A DNA stretch of 64,000 nucleotides from Vespa crabro (Eukaryota > Arthropoda > Insecta > Hymenoptera > Vespidae), in the NCBI RefSeq assembly GCF_910589235.1, contig NW_025813595.1, positions 2,728,001 to 2,792,000 of the forward strand, in the 5' to 3' direction. The first letter of the stretch is position 1. Each line of letters starts with the position of its first letter. A program made the position numbers and the translations under genes. This document shows positions 52,129-64,000 of the stretch, in pieces. The notes beneath the pieces were generated by a model. The model searched no databases. It was given only the letters and a program-made list of their open reading frames with translations, and was not told the DNA's origin.

Positions 52129-54002
52129 AATAATAAAATAATAAAAACAATAAGAACGATAATAAAGATTGTAACGATAATAATATTAACGGTATTAACG
52201 ACAATATTCATATTAATAATAACGATAATAACGATAATAAGGATAATTACGATAATAATAATATCGATAATGACGGTAATAATAATAATAATAATAAGGA
52301 TAATAACGATAATTACGATAATAGTGATAGTAATGATAACGATAATGAAGATAATTACGATAATAACGATAATAATAATAATAATAATAATAATATCTAC
52401 AATAACGATAATAGCGATAATAACGAAAAATAAATAATAATAATATCAATAGTAACGATAATAACGGCAATAATACTAATAATAATAATAAAAATAATAC
52501 TAACGTTAATGACGATAATAAAGATAATAATAGTAGTAGTAATATCTATATTAACAATAATAACGTAATAACAATCATAATAATATAGATAAAGACAAAA
52601 TCGAAAACAATGATAAAAATATTAAGGAGAATATCGATAATAACAATAATAATATTAACGTTAATGTAGATAATAATAATTAATATAATAACTATAATAA
52701 CAATAATAACGATAATAACGATAATAACGGTAATAATAATAGTAATAAAAAAAATAATATCAATAATAAGGACAATAACGATAATAACAATAATAACGAT
52801 AATAATAAATACGTTAATATCGATAATAATAATAACAGTAATAACGATAATAACGATAATAACAATAATAAGAATAACATTAATATCGTTAATAACTATA
52901 ATAATGATGATAACGATAATAATTATAGAAGTGATAGCAATAATAACGATATTTACAATAATAATAAAATTAATAATGATAGAGATAATAACGATATTAA
53001 CGATAATAATGATAATAACGATAATAACGAAATTAACGATAATAATAATAATAATAATTAGGATAATAAACTTAATAATAATAATAATAATGATATCGTT
53101 AATAACGATAATAACAATAATAACGATAATAAAGATAATAACCATTATAAAAATGGAAATACAAGTAACAATAATAAAGATAATCACGATAATAGCCGTA
53201 ATAGTAATTCGATAATAACGATAATAATAATAATAATAATAACGGTTATAACAACAATAACGAAAATAGCTATAATAATAATAACGGTTATAACAACAAT
53301 AACGATAAAAGCTATAATAATAATAACGATAATAACGATAATAATTATAATAATAATATTGATCGTAACAATAATAACGATAATGATGATAATAATAGTA
53401 ATAGTAACAACGATTATAACGATAATAACTATAATAACGATAATAATAATAAACTTAATAACGATACTTACTTTAATAACGAAAATAAATATTGTAATAA
53501 TAACGATAAAAGAGATAAAAGCAATAATAATAATTACGATAATAACGTTAATAAAAACAATAGTAATATTAATAATAACGATAATAACGATTATAACGAT
53601 AATAAAAATATGAAGAATAAAGTCAATAACGAACCTAACGACAATAACGATGATAATAATCACAATTATAAGGAAAATAACGATAATAACGATTATAACT
53701 ATTTTACGAAAATTAATAATATTAACGATAATAAAGAAAATAAAGATAATAATAAAAGTAATATTATCAATAATAACAATATTAAAGATAATAACGATAA
53801 TACCGATAATAATAATAATAATAATAACAATAATAATCATAACAATAATAACTACAATAAAGGGAACGACGAAAATAATAATAGTAATAATAACTATAAT
53901 AAGTATAATAACGATAACATCGATAATAATAATTACAATAATGACGATTATAACTATAATAATAAGAATAATAATAATAATAATAATAGTTTTAAAAATA
54001 AT
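52129..54002. repeat. Satellite between blocks
   Basis: About 1.9 kb of degenerate triplets. AACGGTTATAACAACAATAA occurs twice 57 bases apart (53241 and about 53284), a local duplication. GATGATAACGATAATAATTA and similar words are common. - strand frames over 500 bases here read as Ile/Val strings. No gene or RNA is visible. Confidence 0.72.
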
Positions 54003-54080
54003 AACAATAATGTGTTTAATAACGATTATGACGATAATAATATTATTGATAATAACGTCTATAGTAATAATAATAATAAT
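54003..54080. repeat. Q-family fragment
   Basis: AATGTGTTTAATAACGATTA, TGACGATAATAATATTATTG, ATAACGTCTATAGTAATAAT. It sits directly upstream of block E copy 2. Confidence 0.68.
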
Positions 54081-54143
54081 AACTATAATAATGATAATTA
54101 TAATAACAATAATAACGACAGTAGCTACAATTTTAAAACGATA

Positions 54144-54160
54144 ATAATTATCATAATTAT
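54144..54160. repeat. Palindromic core D, copy 5
   Basis: ATAATTAT-C-ATAATTAT, then AGTAGTAATAACGATAATAA. Exact core. Confidence 0.85.
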
Positions 54161-54754
54161 AGTAGTAATAACGATAATAACGATATTAAAAATAAAAATA
54201 ATAACGATAAAATAGATAGTAAAGGTATAATATTATTAATATGGATGATAATAATGATTATAATGGAAATAATAATAATTAAAGAATCGATAATAACGAT
54301 AATAACGTTAAAATGGATAATAATAATAGTAATAACATTAGTAATAATAATAATGATAATTACGATAATAACGATAATAATAATAGTTATAATAACATTA
54401 TAACAAGAATAACGAGAACAACGAAAATAACGATATCTATAATAACGATAATAAAGACAATAATAATAACAATAATAATATCGATAATAACTGTAAAAAT
54501 GATAGTAACCATAATGACGATTATAACGATATTATCGATAATAATAATAATAATAGTAACAGTAATATCGAAAATTACGATAGTAAAGATAGTAATAATA
54601 ATAATAATAAAAATATCCATAATGCAGATAATGTCGCCAATAATAATAATTATATAATATTAGTAATAATAACGATAATTACGATAATAATAATAGTATT
54701 AATAACAATATTAAAAATAATAACGATAATAACGATAATAATAATAATAATTAC

Positions 54755-54845
54755 GACATTATAACTATAATAAATATAATAACGGTATGTTATTAACGTT
54801 AAAGACGACAATAGTGATAATAGAAATAACGATAATAACGATAAA
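54755..54845. repeat. U family, copy 7
   Basis: GACATTATAACTATAATAAA, ACGGTATGTTATTAACGTTA, AAGACGACAATAGTGATAAT. GTTATT subtype. Confidence 0.8.
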
Positions 54846-55141
54846 AGCGGCAAGAAAAATTATAATAATAAAGATAATAACAATATTATCGATAATAAAG
54901 ATGAAAGGTAAAAGAATAATAATAATAATTACAATATCAATGATAATAACGATAATAAACATAATAACAGTAACGATGACATGACAATAATAATAACAAT
55001 ATTAATAACGATAATAACGATAACAACAATAATAACGATAATAACTATTTTAACGATATCAATAATAACGAAAATAACGTTAATTTCGATATTAATAATA
55101 ACAATATTAAAGATAATAACGATAATAATAATAATAATAAC

Positions 55142-55220
55142 GACATTAATAACTATAATAAATATAATAACTATATGGTATTAACGGTAAAAACGACAAT
55201 AGTAGTAACAATAATGACGA
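55142..55220. repeat. U family, copy 8
   Basis: GACATTAATAACTATAATAA, ACTATATGGTATTAACGGTA, AAAACGACAATAGTAGTAAC. It lies in sequence absent from block E copy 1 and closely resembles 47873. Confidence 0.8.
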
Positions 55221-55287
55221 TATTATCGAAAATAACGAAAATAACTATAATAATAATAACAGTAATAACGATAATAACGATAGAGCG

Positions 55288-55319
<32 letters not shown>

Positions 55320-55449
55320 AAGATAAAATAATTATAAGATAAAATAATAATAATATTAACGATTACAACGAAAATAATGATAATAATAGTAGTAATAATA
55401 ACAATAATAACAATTAGACGATAATAAAGAAAATAATGGTAATTACGAT

Positions 55450-55950
55450 AATAATTATAAGAATAATCTATTTAACATTAATACTAACGTTGATAACGAT
55501 AATATTAATAAAATTAATAACGATAATAACGATTATAATAATAAGAACGATAATAATATTAATAATAAAAACAATAATAACTATTATAACGATAATTACG
55601 ATAATAATAGATGTAATAATAACAATATTAAAAATAATATGTATAATAACGATAATAACTACAATAATAGTAGTAATAATGACAGTAATAAAAATAATAG
55701 CCATAAAAACGATTTTAACGATAATAATAATAACGATAATAACCGTAATATCGATATTATTAATAACAATATTTATGATAATTTAGATATTAATAATTGT
55801 AATCATAACAATATTAATGATTATAACGATAATAGCGACTATAATAATAACTATAATAACGACTTTATTAATAGTAATAATATTATCTTTAGTAACAATA
55901 ATAATAATAACGATGTTTATAATAGTAATAATAATAACGATTATAACGGT
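55450..55950. repeat. FY family, copy inside block E copy 2
   Basis: ATAATCTATTTAACATTAAT, ACTAACGTTGATAACGATAA, AATAGTAGTAATAATGACAG, AATAGCCATAAAAACGATTT, TTAGATATTAATAATTGTAA, AACGATGTTTATAATAG. Confidence 0.8.
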
Positions 55951-57279
55951 ATTTAGAACGATATTATAAATATAACGATTACAACGATAATATTGATAAT
56001 AACGATAATAATAATAATAATAATAATGACGCTAATAAAGTTAATAACTACAATAAAAAAATAATATAAATATTAATAATAACGATAATGACGATAATAA
56101 CGATAATATTAATAGTAATAATAGCTATAATATCAATAATAAAAATAATGACGATAATAACGATAATAATAATAACGATAATAAGGATAATAAGGATAAT
56201 AACAACAATTATAATAATAATAATAATAATAACGATAATAACGATAAAACCAATAATAATTTCAGTAATAATAACAATAATATCAATAATAACGATAATA
56301 ATGATAATAATAATAACAAGAAAATCGATAATATCGTTAATAATAGGAGTAATAATAACAAAATTAGGAATAATATATATAGTAACTATAATAACGGTAA
56401 TAATGGTAGAAGTAATAACAGAAATAACAATAATATCGATATAAACGATATTAACGTTAAGAATAGTAACGATAATAACGATAATATTGATAATAATAAT
56501 AACAATATTTACGATAATATCGATAATAGTAATAATAATAATAACAATATTAACGATCATAACGATAATAGCAATAATATTAATAAAGATAATAACGATA
56601 ATAAGAAAAATAATAATATCGATAGCAACAATAATAATTATAATGATGATTATATTAGTGATACAAATAACGACTACAACGATAATAACGATAATAACGA
56701 TAATAATAATAAAATTAGTAAGGACAATTACGTTAATAACTAAAATAATAATAGCAATAGTAACTATAAAAACGATAATAATGATAGTAAAAGTAATAAC
56801 AATAATAACGATAACAATATTAATAACAATAATAACGATTATAATGAAAATAACGATAGTGATAATAATATTAATAAAAATAATAACGTTAAAGCGATAT
56901 TAACGATATCACCTTAATACTTGTAAATATATTAACAATAATAACGATAATAACGATTGTAATGATAGTAATATTAACAATAATATCGATAAATACAATT
57001 ATACCGATAATTATAACAATAGTAATGTCAATAATAAGGATGATTAAGAAAAAAACGGTAATAACGAATATATCGATAATAACGGTAATAATTATAACAA
57101 TAATGACGATAATAACGATAATGACGAATATAATTATAATGACGATAGTAATTAATAACAATGAGAAGATAATGAAAAATAGGAAAGATAATGAAGATAA
57201 TAAATAACGATAGGAAAGATAATGAAGATAATAATAATAACTATAATTACGACAATAGTAATAAAAACGACAATATAAC

Positions 57280-57400
57280 GATATTAACGAAAATAGTAAT
57301 AACAATAGTAACGGTAAGAACGATAATTACATTAATAATAATAATAATAATAACGGAAGTTAGTATAATAACGGTGACATATATAACATTAATAACAATT
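57280..57400. repeat. N family, copy 5
   Basis: ATATTAACGAAAATAGTAAT, AACGGAAGTTAGTATAATAA, CGGTGACATATATAACATTA, with GGTGAC at 57373-57378. It lies directly after block E copy 2. Confidence 0.75.
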
Positions 57401-57780
57401 ATAACTATAATAACGAAAATAACGGTAATAACAATAATAATAATTGTAAAAATAACAGAAATAATAATAATGATAATCACGATAATAACCATAATAATAA
57501 TAGTTATAATAACATTATAACAATATTAACGATAACAACGATAATAATGATATCTATAATAGCGATAATATAGACAACAATAATAACAATAATAATATCG
57601 ATAATAACTATAATTACAATAATAACAATAATGACGATAATAACGTTACTAATAAATAAGACAATAATGATAATATCGATAATAATAATAATAATAATAA
57701 CAGAAATAACGTTAATAACGACAATAATTATAATAATTATATTGATAATAACAATAATAACGAAAATAATAAAAATAATG
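57401..57780. repeat. Satellite between blocks
   Basis: Degenerate triplets. No feature beyond the satellite recognised. Confidence 0.7.
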
Positions 57781-58073
57781 ATATTAATAACGATATAGAC
57801 AAACATAACCATAATAATAGTAATAATAATAACAATAATATCAATAAAGTTGTAAAGAACGTAATTGCCGAAAATATTAATAACAATAATAAGGATAATA
57901 AAGATAATAACGATAATAATGATAATATCGATACTAATAATTGTAATAATAACAATATTAACGGTAATAACAATTATAGTAATGACCATAATAACGATAA
58001 TAACGTAAATAACGATAATAAAAGTAACAATAATATTGATAATAACGATAATACCGATAATAAAGATTATAAC

Positions 58074-58124
<51 letters not shown>

Positions 58125-58190
58125 GATAATAGCTATAATGAGGAAAATAATAAAAATTATAAAAATAATACTAACGATATAAACGAAAAT
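57781..58190. repeat. Duplicated block Z, copy 2
   Basis: Partner of 25853-26245: GATATAGACAAACATAACCA, ACGTAATTGCCGAAAATATT, AATGACCATAATAACGATAA, AGCTATAATGAGGAAAATAA (58131). It lacks the 36-bp palindrome that precedes copy 1, and has (AAT)16 where copy 1 has (AAT)7. Confidence 0.87.
58074..58121. repeat. Perfect (AAT)16 microsatellite
   Basis: 48 bases, exactly 16 uninterrupted AAT units, bounded by AAC on both sides. It is inside block Z copy 2, so the run length changed after the duplication. Confidence 0.95.
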
Positions 58191-58356
58191 AACAATAATA
58201 ATAGAACATATTATAACTATAATAACATTAATAATGTGAATAACGATAATAATGATATTATTGATATTAATAATAACAATATTTACGATAATAAAGATAA
58301 TATAATTAATAATAAGAACAATAATACAGGTAATAATAATAATAATAATAATAATT

Positions 58357-58550
58357 GCGATAATAACGATATTAACGACAATAACGGTAATAATTATAAC
58401 ATTAATAACGATAATATCGATAATATTGATAATATCGATAATAATTATATAAATAATGACTATAATAACGATAATAAGGACAATAAAATAAACAATAATA
58501 ACTGTATTAATAAAAATATTAAGAACAATTGTAACGATAATAACAATAAT
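58357..58550. repeat. Duplicated block J, copy 2
   Basis: Partner of 18340-18537 at a constant 40017-base offset: GCGATAATAACGATATTAAC, AAGGACAATAAAATAAACAA, AACTGTATTAATAAAAATAT, ACAATTGTAACGATAATAAC. Confidence 0.88.
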
Positions 58551-60434
58551 AATTATAATAATAATAATAATAACGAAAGTAAAGATAATAACGATGTCAA
58601 CGATAATAATAATAGCAATAATAATGATAATAATGAAAAAAATAATAATGGTAATAACAATAAAATCGCTAATAACGCTAATTACGATAATAATAATAAT
58701 GATAACGTCGATGAAAATAATATTAAAAATAACGATAATATCGATAGTAATAATAACGTAAAAAACGATAATAGCATTAATAATAATAAAGATAATAACA
58801 TTAATAACGATAATAAAGGTAATAATAATAAATAAAATAACGTTTATAACAATAATAACGATAATAACGATATTGACAATAATAACGATAATAATAATAA
58901 ATAATAAGGATATTAAGAATATTAACGATAACAACTATAATAACAATTATGTTAATAACGATAATAACGATAATATCGATAATAATAATAATAATATTGA
59001 CGACAATAATAATAATAATAATAAAGATTTTGACGATAATAACGATAATAATAATAATAATAGCAACGATAATTTCGATATCAACGAAAATAACGATAAT
59101 AGAGATATTAACGATAAAAATAATAACAATAATAACGATAATAACAATTATAATGATACTAACGAATATAATATTAATAATAATAGCAATAATAACAATT
59201 ATAACGATATTAAAATGACTATATTAACGATATCAAGGATAATATTAATAACTATAGTAACGATAACAACGATAATAACCCTAATAATAATAATGATAAC
59301 GAAAATAAGGATAATAACGATGACAACGATAAAATTAATAACAATAATAACGATAGTAACGATAATAACGATAAAAATAATAATAATAATAACGATAACA
59401 ACGATATCAATGCTTATAACAATAATAATGATAATTGTAGCTATAATAATAAATATAACAACGATATTAACGATAGTAACGATAATAATAATAACAATAA
59501 TATCGATAAAACGATAATAATGATTATACCGATAATAACGATAATAACATTAATAATAAGAGTAATAATAAATAAAATTACAATAATAACGTTTACAATG
59601 ATAATCACGATAATATTATTAATAATGATAACAATAATAATGATAATAACGACAATTATTTTAATAGAAGTAATAATAACAATATTTTCAATGTTTGCAA
59701 TAATAATGATAATAACGATAATAATAGTATTAACAATTAAATTAATAACAATAATAACGATAATAAAAATAACAAGGATGATAATAATAACGATAATAAC
59801 GATAGTAGTAATAATAATATCGATAGTAACAATAATGACGATAATAGCGAAAATAACAATAATAAGGATAATAATGATATTATCGATAATAATAATAACA
59901 ATATTAACGATAATATTTATAAAAATAATAATAATTATAATCATAACAGTAATATCGATAACAACGATAATAACAATGATAATTATAATAGCGATAATAA
60001 GGATAATATCCATAATAATAGTAACAATAATAAAGATAACAACGATATTAACGATAATAATGACAGTAATAATAACAATAATTACGATAAAAACGATAGC
60101 AATTATAAATCGATAATAACGATAACAGTTATAATCCTAATAACGATAATGATATTTATATGAATAACAATAATACTAATAATAACGATCAAAACGTTAA
60201 TAATAGTATTAATAATAACAGAATTAACAGTAATAACGCTTAAATAGATAATAACAATAATAATAGTAGTAATAATAATAATAATAACGATAATAGCGAT
60301 AATAAGGTTAATAACGATAATAACGATAAATATAATAACAATATTATAAAAATAAAAATGTTATAAATGATAGCAATAACGATAGTAACGATAACATCGA
60401 TAATAATATTAATAATAACATTAATAACGCTAAT
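58551..60434. repeat. Satellite between blocks
   Basis: About 1.9 kb of degenerate triplets, with ATAATCCTAATAACGATAAT at 60131 recalling 16669. Frames read only as Asn/Asp, Ile/Thr or Ile/Val strings. No gene or RNA is visible. Confidence 0.72.
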
Positions 60435-60530
60435 AACGATAATAACGATATTAACTATAATAAAATTAATAACTATATTTACGTCAATAACGATAATAAT
60501 ATTAGCATTAATAGCGATTATAACGATAAT
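60435..60530. repeat. AA family, copy 3
   Basis: AACGATATTAACTATAATAA, AATTAATAACTATATTTACG, ATTAGCATTAATAGCGATTA. Siblings at 42731-42810 and 35758-35845. Confidence 0.75.
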
Positions 60531-61654
60531 AACGATATCAATAATAACGATAATAACGACAATAAGCATAATAATGTTAACAATAATAACAACAATAACA
60601 ATAAGAATGATCATAATATATACGATAAAGACGATAATATAGATAATAATATTAACAATATTAACGATGATATCGATATTAACGAAAATTAATAATAATA
60701 ATGATGATAATAACGGTTTATAACGGTAATAATAGTAATAACAATATCGACAATAACGATAATAACGATAATAGTAGTAATAATAATAACGATAATAAGG
60801 ATAATAATAATAATAATAATAATAGCAATAATAACGATAACAACTACAATAAGGATAAAAATAATAATAATAATAACGATAGTAACGATTATACGATTTA
60901 TAGCAATAACGATTATAACGATAATAGTAATAATAATAAGAACGATAATGAAGATAAAAAGATAAAAATGATAATAATTATAATAACGATAATAACTATT
61001 CTAATAATAATAATAATATGAATAATAATGATTACAACAATTATAATAAAACGAATAATAACGACAATAATGATAATAACGATAATAATAATAGCAATAA
61101 TAACGATTTTAACGTTAATAACGATAGTAATAATAACATTAATAACGATATTAACGTTTTCAACGATAATAATAATAATGACATTAATAATAATAATCAT
61201 ATTAGAGATATTAACGATAATAAAAAAATAATAATTATAACAATAATAATAATAGTAACCATAATAACGATGATGTCGATAGTAACGATAGTAATAATAA
61301 CGATAGTAATGATAATATCGATAATACTAATAACAATATTATTGATAATCACGATATTAATAATAATAATAATAACGATAATATTAATAATAACGATAAT
61401 ATTGAAAATAACGATAATAAAGATAATAACAATAATATCGATTATAACGATAATAATAATAATAACGATAATGACGATAATAATAATAATAATAATAAAG
61501 ATAATAACATAATTACGAGAATGACAATAATATTAATAACGATAATAACGTTAATAACATAACTAACGATAAAAATAATAGTAATAATAACAATAATAAC
61601 GATAATAATATTAAGGAAAATATAGACATTATCATCAATTATAACAACGATAAA
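60531..61654. repeat. Satellite with V-family site
   Basis: Degenerate triplets. V words at 60935-61000 (AAGAACGATAATGAAGATAA, AAAATGATAATAATTATAAT). AACGTTTTCAACGATAATAA and ATAATAATCATATTAGAGAT (about 61153-61206) recall block A and 38380. No gene or RNA is visible. Confidence 0.72.
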
Positions 61655-62240
61655 TACGATAATAACGATAATAAAATTAATAATAATTAATATAATAACA
61701 ATATTAACAATAATATCGATAGAAACAATAATGAAAATAATAATAGTAATAGCAATAATAACGATAATAACGATAATAACGATAATAACGATAATAACGA
61801 TAATAGCGATAAGACTAATATCGATAATAACGATAATAAAGATAATAATTCTAAGAATAATATATATAACATTGATACGAACGTTAATAACAATAATACT
61901 AATAACAAAAATAACGATAATAAAGTTAATAATGATCAGAACGATAATAATATTAATAATAATTACAATAATAACGATTATTACGAGTAATAACAATAAT
62001 AGACATAAAAACGATTTTAACGATAATAATAAAAACGATAATAACGATAATATCGATAATAATAATAACAATATTAGATAATATCGATATTAATAATTGT
62101 AAAAATAACAATAATAACGATCATAACAATAATAGCGATTAAAATAATAATGATAACAACGATAATAATAATAATAATATTATCTTTAGTAAGAATAATA
62201 ATGATAACGATGTTTATAATAGTAATAATAATAACGACTA
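61655..62240. repeat. FY family block, copy 4
   Basis: Partner of 13425-14065: AATAATAGTAATAGCAATAA, AATAATTCTAAGAATAATAT, ATATAACATTGATACGAACG, ATATCGATATTAATAATTGT, AACGATGTTTATAATAGTAA. It contains the nonamer run at 61757-61804. Confidence 0.85.
61757..61804. repeat. Perfect AATAACGAT nonamer array
   Basis: Five uninterrupted AATAACGAT units (61757-61801) plus one more AAT, the longest perfect run of the 9-base unit I found. It ends at AGC. The sibling block at 13425-14065 has no such run here, so it is a local, later expansion. Confidence 0.93.
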
Positions 62241-62949
62241 TAACGATAATAACGATATTAATGATAATAACGATAATAATTATATTAATAATAGCAATAA
62301 TTACGATAATAACGATAATAGAAGAAACAATAAAAATGATATTAACGAAAATATTAATAACAATTGTAACTGTAAAGACGATAATAAAAATAATGATAAT
62401 AATAGTAATAACGAAAGTAAAGATAATAACGAGAACAATAATAACAATAATAGCGATGATATCGATTATAATAAAACCGATAATATCGATATTAACGATA
62501 ATAATAGTAATATTAATAACGATATTAAAAATAATATCGATAAGAACGATAATAATAACAGAAATAATAACGATAATATTATTAACGATATTAATGACAA
62601 TATTAATATTATTAATAGCGATAATGACAATAATAAAGATAATAATATTAATATTAATAAAGATAATAACGATATTAACGAAGATACCGATAATAACGAT
62701 AATAACGATAATCATACTAACGATATTAACTTTAATAATAATGATAATAATAACGATAATAACGGTAATAATAATAGTAATTATAACAATAATAGAAATA
62801 TTATCGATAATAATGATAATAATATATACGATTATAACGACAATAGTAATAATAATAATAAAGATAACAAAAATAAAACGATAACAAAAATAAAACGATA
62901 ATAGTAATAATAATAATTATAATATAAATAAAAACAATCTTTTTTATAA
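62241..62949. repeat. Satellite between blocks
   Basis: Degenerate triplets. ATATTAATAACAATTGTAAC (62350) matches the region after the Y copy at 46.2 kb. AAATAAAACGATAACAAAAA is locally doubled at about 62871-62900. No gene or RNA is visible. Confidence 0.7.
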
Positions 62950-63300
62950 TAACGATAATAATAGTGGTAATGTTAAAATAATAACAATAATAACGATAAT
63001 AACGATTGTGACGATAACAATATTATTGTTAATATCGTCAATAGTAATAATAATAATAATAACGATAATATCGATATTAATGATAATAATAATAATAATA
63101 ATAAATATAATAACGATAGTAACGGCAAAAACGATAATAACAATAATAACTATAATAACTATATTTTCGATAGTAACGAATATAGTAATAACAATAATAA
63201 CGATATTAGTAGTAATATTAATAAAGATAATAACAATATTTACGATAATAATTATAATAATAATAAAGATCTTAACGAGAGTAACGATAATAGCGATAAA
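62950..63300. repeat. Q family, partial copy
   Basis: ATAATAGTGGTAATGTTAAA, TGTGACGATAACAATATTAT, TGTTAATATCGTCAATAGTA, then GATAGTAACGAATATAGTAA and ATTAGTAGTAATATTAATAA. It matches 11640-11900 and 23921-24100 with one base missing in GTTAAAATAATAAC relative to GTTAAGAATAATAAC. Confidence 0.78.
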
Positions 63301-64000
63301 AATAATAAATATATTAATGATAATATAGATATTAATAATAATATGAATAATAAGACAGTAACAATAATAATAATAGCAATACTGATGTTAATAACATTTT
63401 AAAAGATAATAACGATAATAACAATAACAGCAATAACGATAATAACGACAATAGTAATAATAATTATAACCATAATAATGATAATAAAGATATTAATAAT
63501 AATAACAATAATAATATTAATAACGATAATAACGGTTATAATGTTAATAACTATAATAACGATATTAACAATAAGAATAATAATAATAATAGAGATATTA
63601 AAGTTATTAACGATAATAATAATAATAGTAACAATAGTAACGAAAATGACGACAAAAACGATAATAATAATAACGATAATAACAATAATAGTAATATTAA
63701 TAATACCTATAGCAACAATAATAACGATAATGACAATAATAGTAATTATAATAATAACGATTATAACGATAATTACGTTAATAACGATAATAATAATAAA
63801 ATTATTAACGAAAATAATAATAGTATTAATAACGATAATAATGATAATAAAATAATAATAGTTATAACAATATTAAGGATATTAACGATAATAACGATAA
63901 TACTAATAACGATGACAACGACAAAAATAATAATATTAATATTAATAATAACGAAAATAAGGATAATAACGATATCAACGATATAATCAATAATGATAAT
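63301..64000. repeat. Satellite to window end, with a block G fragment
   Basis: Degenerate triplets. From 63912 the words AACGATGACAACGACAAAAA, AATATTAATATTAATAATAA and ACGAAAATAAGGATAATAAC repeat the G core (4350, 37489, 28278). The window ends inside the array, so another G block may continue beyond it. Confidence 0.75.

Larger units (their letters stand above)
54144..57275. repeat. 3-kb duplicated block E, copy 2
   Basis: Partner of 6256-9215. Local offsets are 47888 at the D core, 47804 at AAAATGGATAAT, 48050 at ACCTTAATAC and 48060 at the second TAGGAAAGAT, so indels have accumulated but order is unchanged. The extra 55115-55280 contains a U copy (55142). The sequence around AAAATGGATAATAATAATAG is roughly 90-95% identical to copy 1 by eye. 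Confidence 0.9.

Overview
The window is one continuous, gene-free block of degenerate AAT-triplet satellite DNA, about 85% A+T by eye. The + strand reads as AAT/AAC/GAT-type triplets from the first base to the last. Nearly every triplet is AAT or one of its nine single-base neighbours (AAC, GAT, AGT, AAA, AAG, ATT, ACT, TAT, CAT). I found no supportable protein gene, tRNA, rRNA, CRISPR array, promoter, terminator or recognisable transposon on either strand. Long open frames exist only because (ATT)n, (TTA)n and (TAT)n lack stop codons on the - strand and (AAT)n and (ATA)n lack them on the + strand. They translate into Ile/Val, Leu/Ser, Tyr/Arg, Asn/Asp or Ile/Thr strings, and many switch composition in mid-frame where the triplet phase slips.

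The size of the block, its lack of genes and its layered duplications fit eukaryotic nuclear DNA (heterochromatic satellite or a very AT-rich intergenic region). AT-rich genomes with AAT-rich repeats are known from dictyostelids, Plasmodium and anaerobic fungi, but nothing here identifies the species and I assign none.

Layout: there are three levels. (1) The base level is the AAT triplet with a frequent 9-bp variant AATAACGAT; CpG (inside AACGAT, ATCGAT, AACGTT) is far commoner than base composition predicts. (2) On top lies a mosaic of diverged direct duplications of 0.1-3 kb. The largest is 6256-9215 with 54144-57275. Others are 82-965 with 45321-46150, 975-1790 with 20952-22010, 4164-4912 with 37366-38118, 10330-11090 with 41458-42195, 11590-12180 with 23880-24520, 13425-14065 with 61655-62240, 15441-16080 with 31693-32295, 18862-19621 with 34286-35215, 19678-20192 with 36539-37048, and 25853-26245 with 57781-58190. 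Shorter families recur four to eight times. (3) Two duplications are recent: 37002-37378 with 51752-52128 (5 differences in 377 bp) and a 472-bp tandem duplication at 26671-27578.

Features not explained by triplet drift are a perfect 36-bp palindrome at a duplication breakpoint (25823-25858), a phase-less G-free island with an 11-bp-arm inverted repeat (49341-49426), five copies of a conserved palindromic core, and six perfect AAT runs that all stop at exactly 16 units. All copies I recognised are in the same orientation and the A-rich strand never flips. This looks like an ageing, unidirectionally duplicated satellite domain, not a gene system. Homologies were found by eye, so block edges are approximate and more diverged copies will have been missed.
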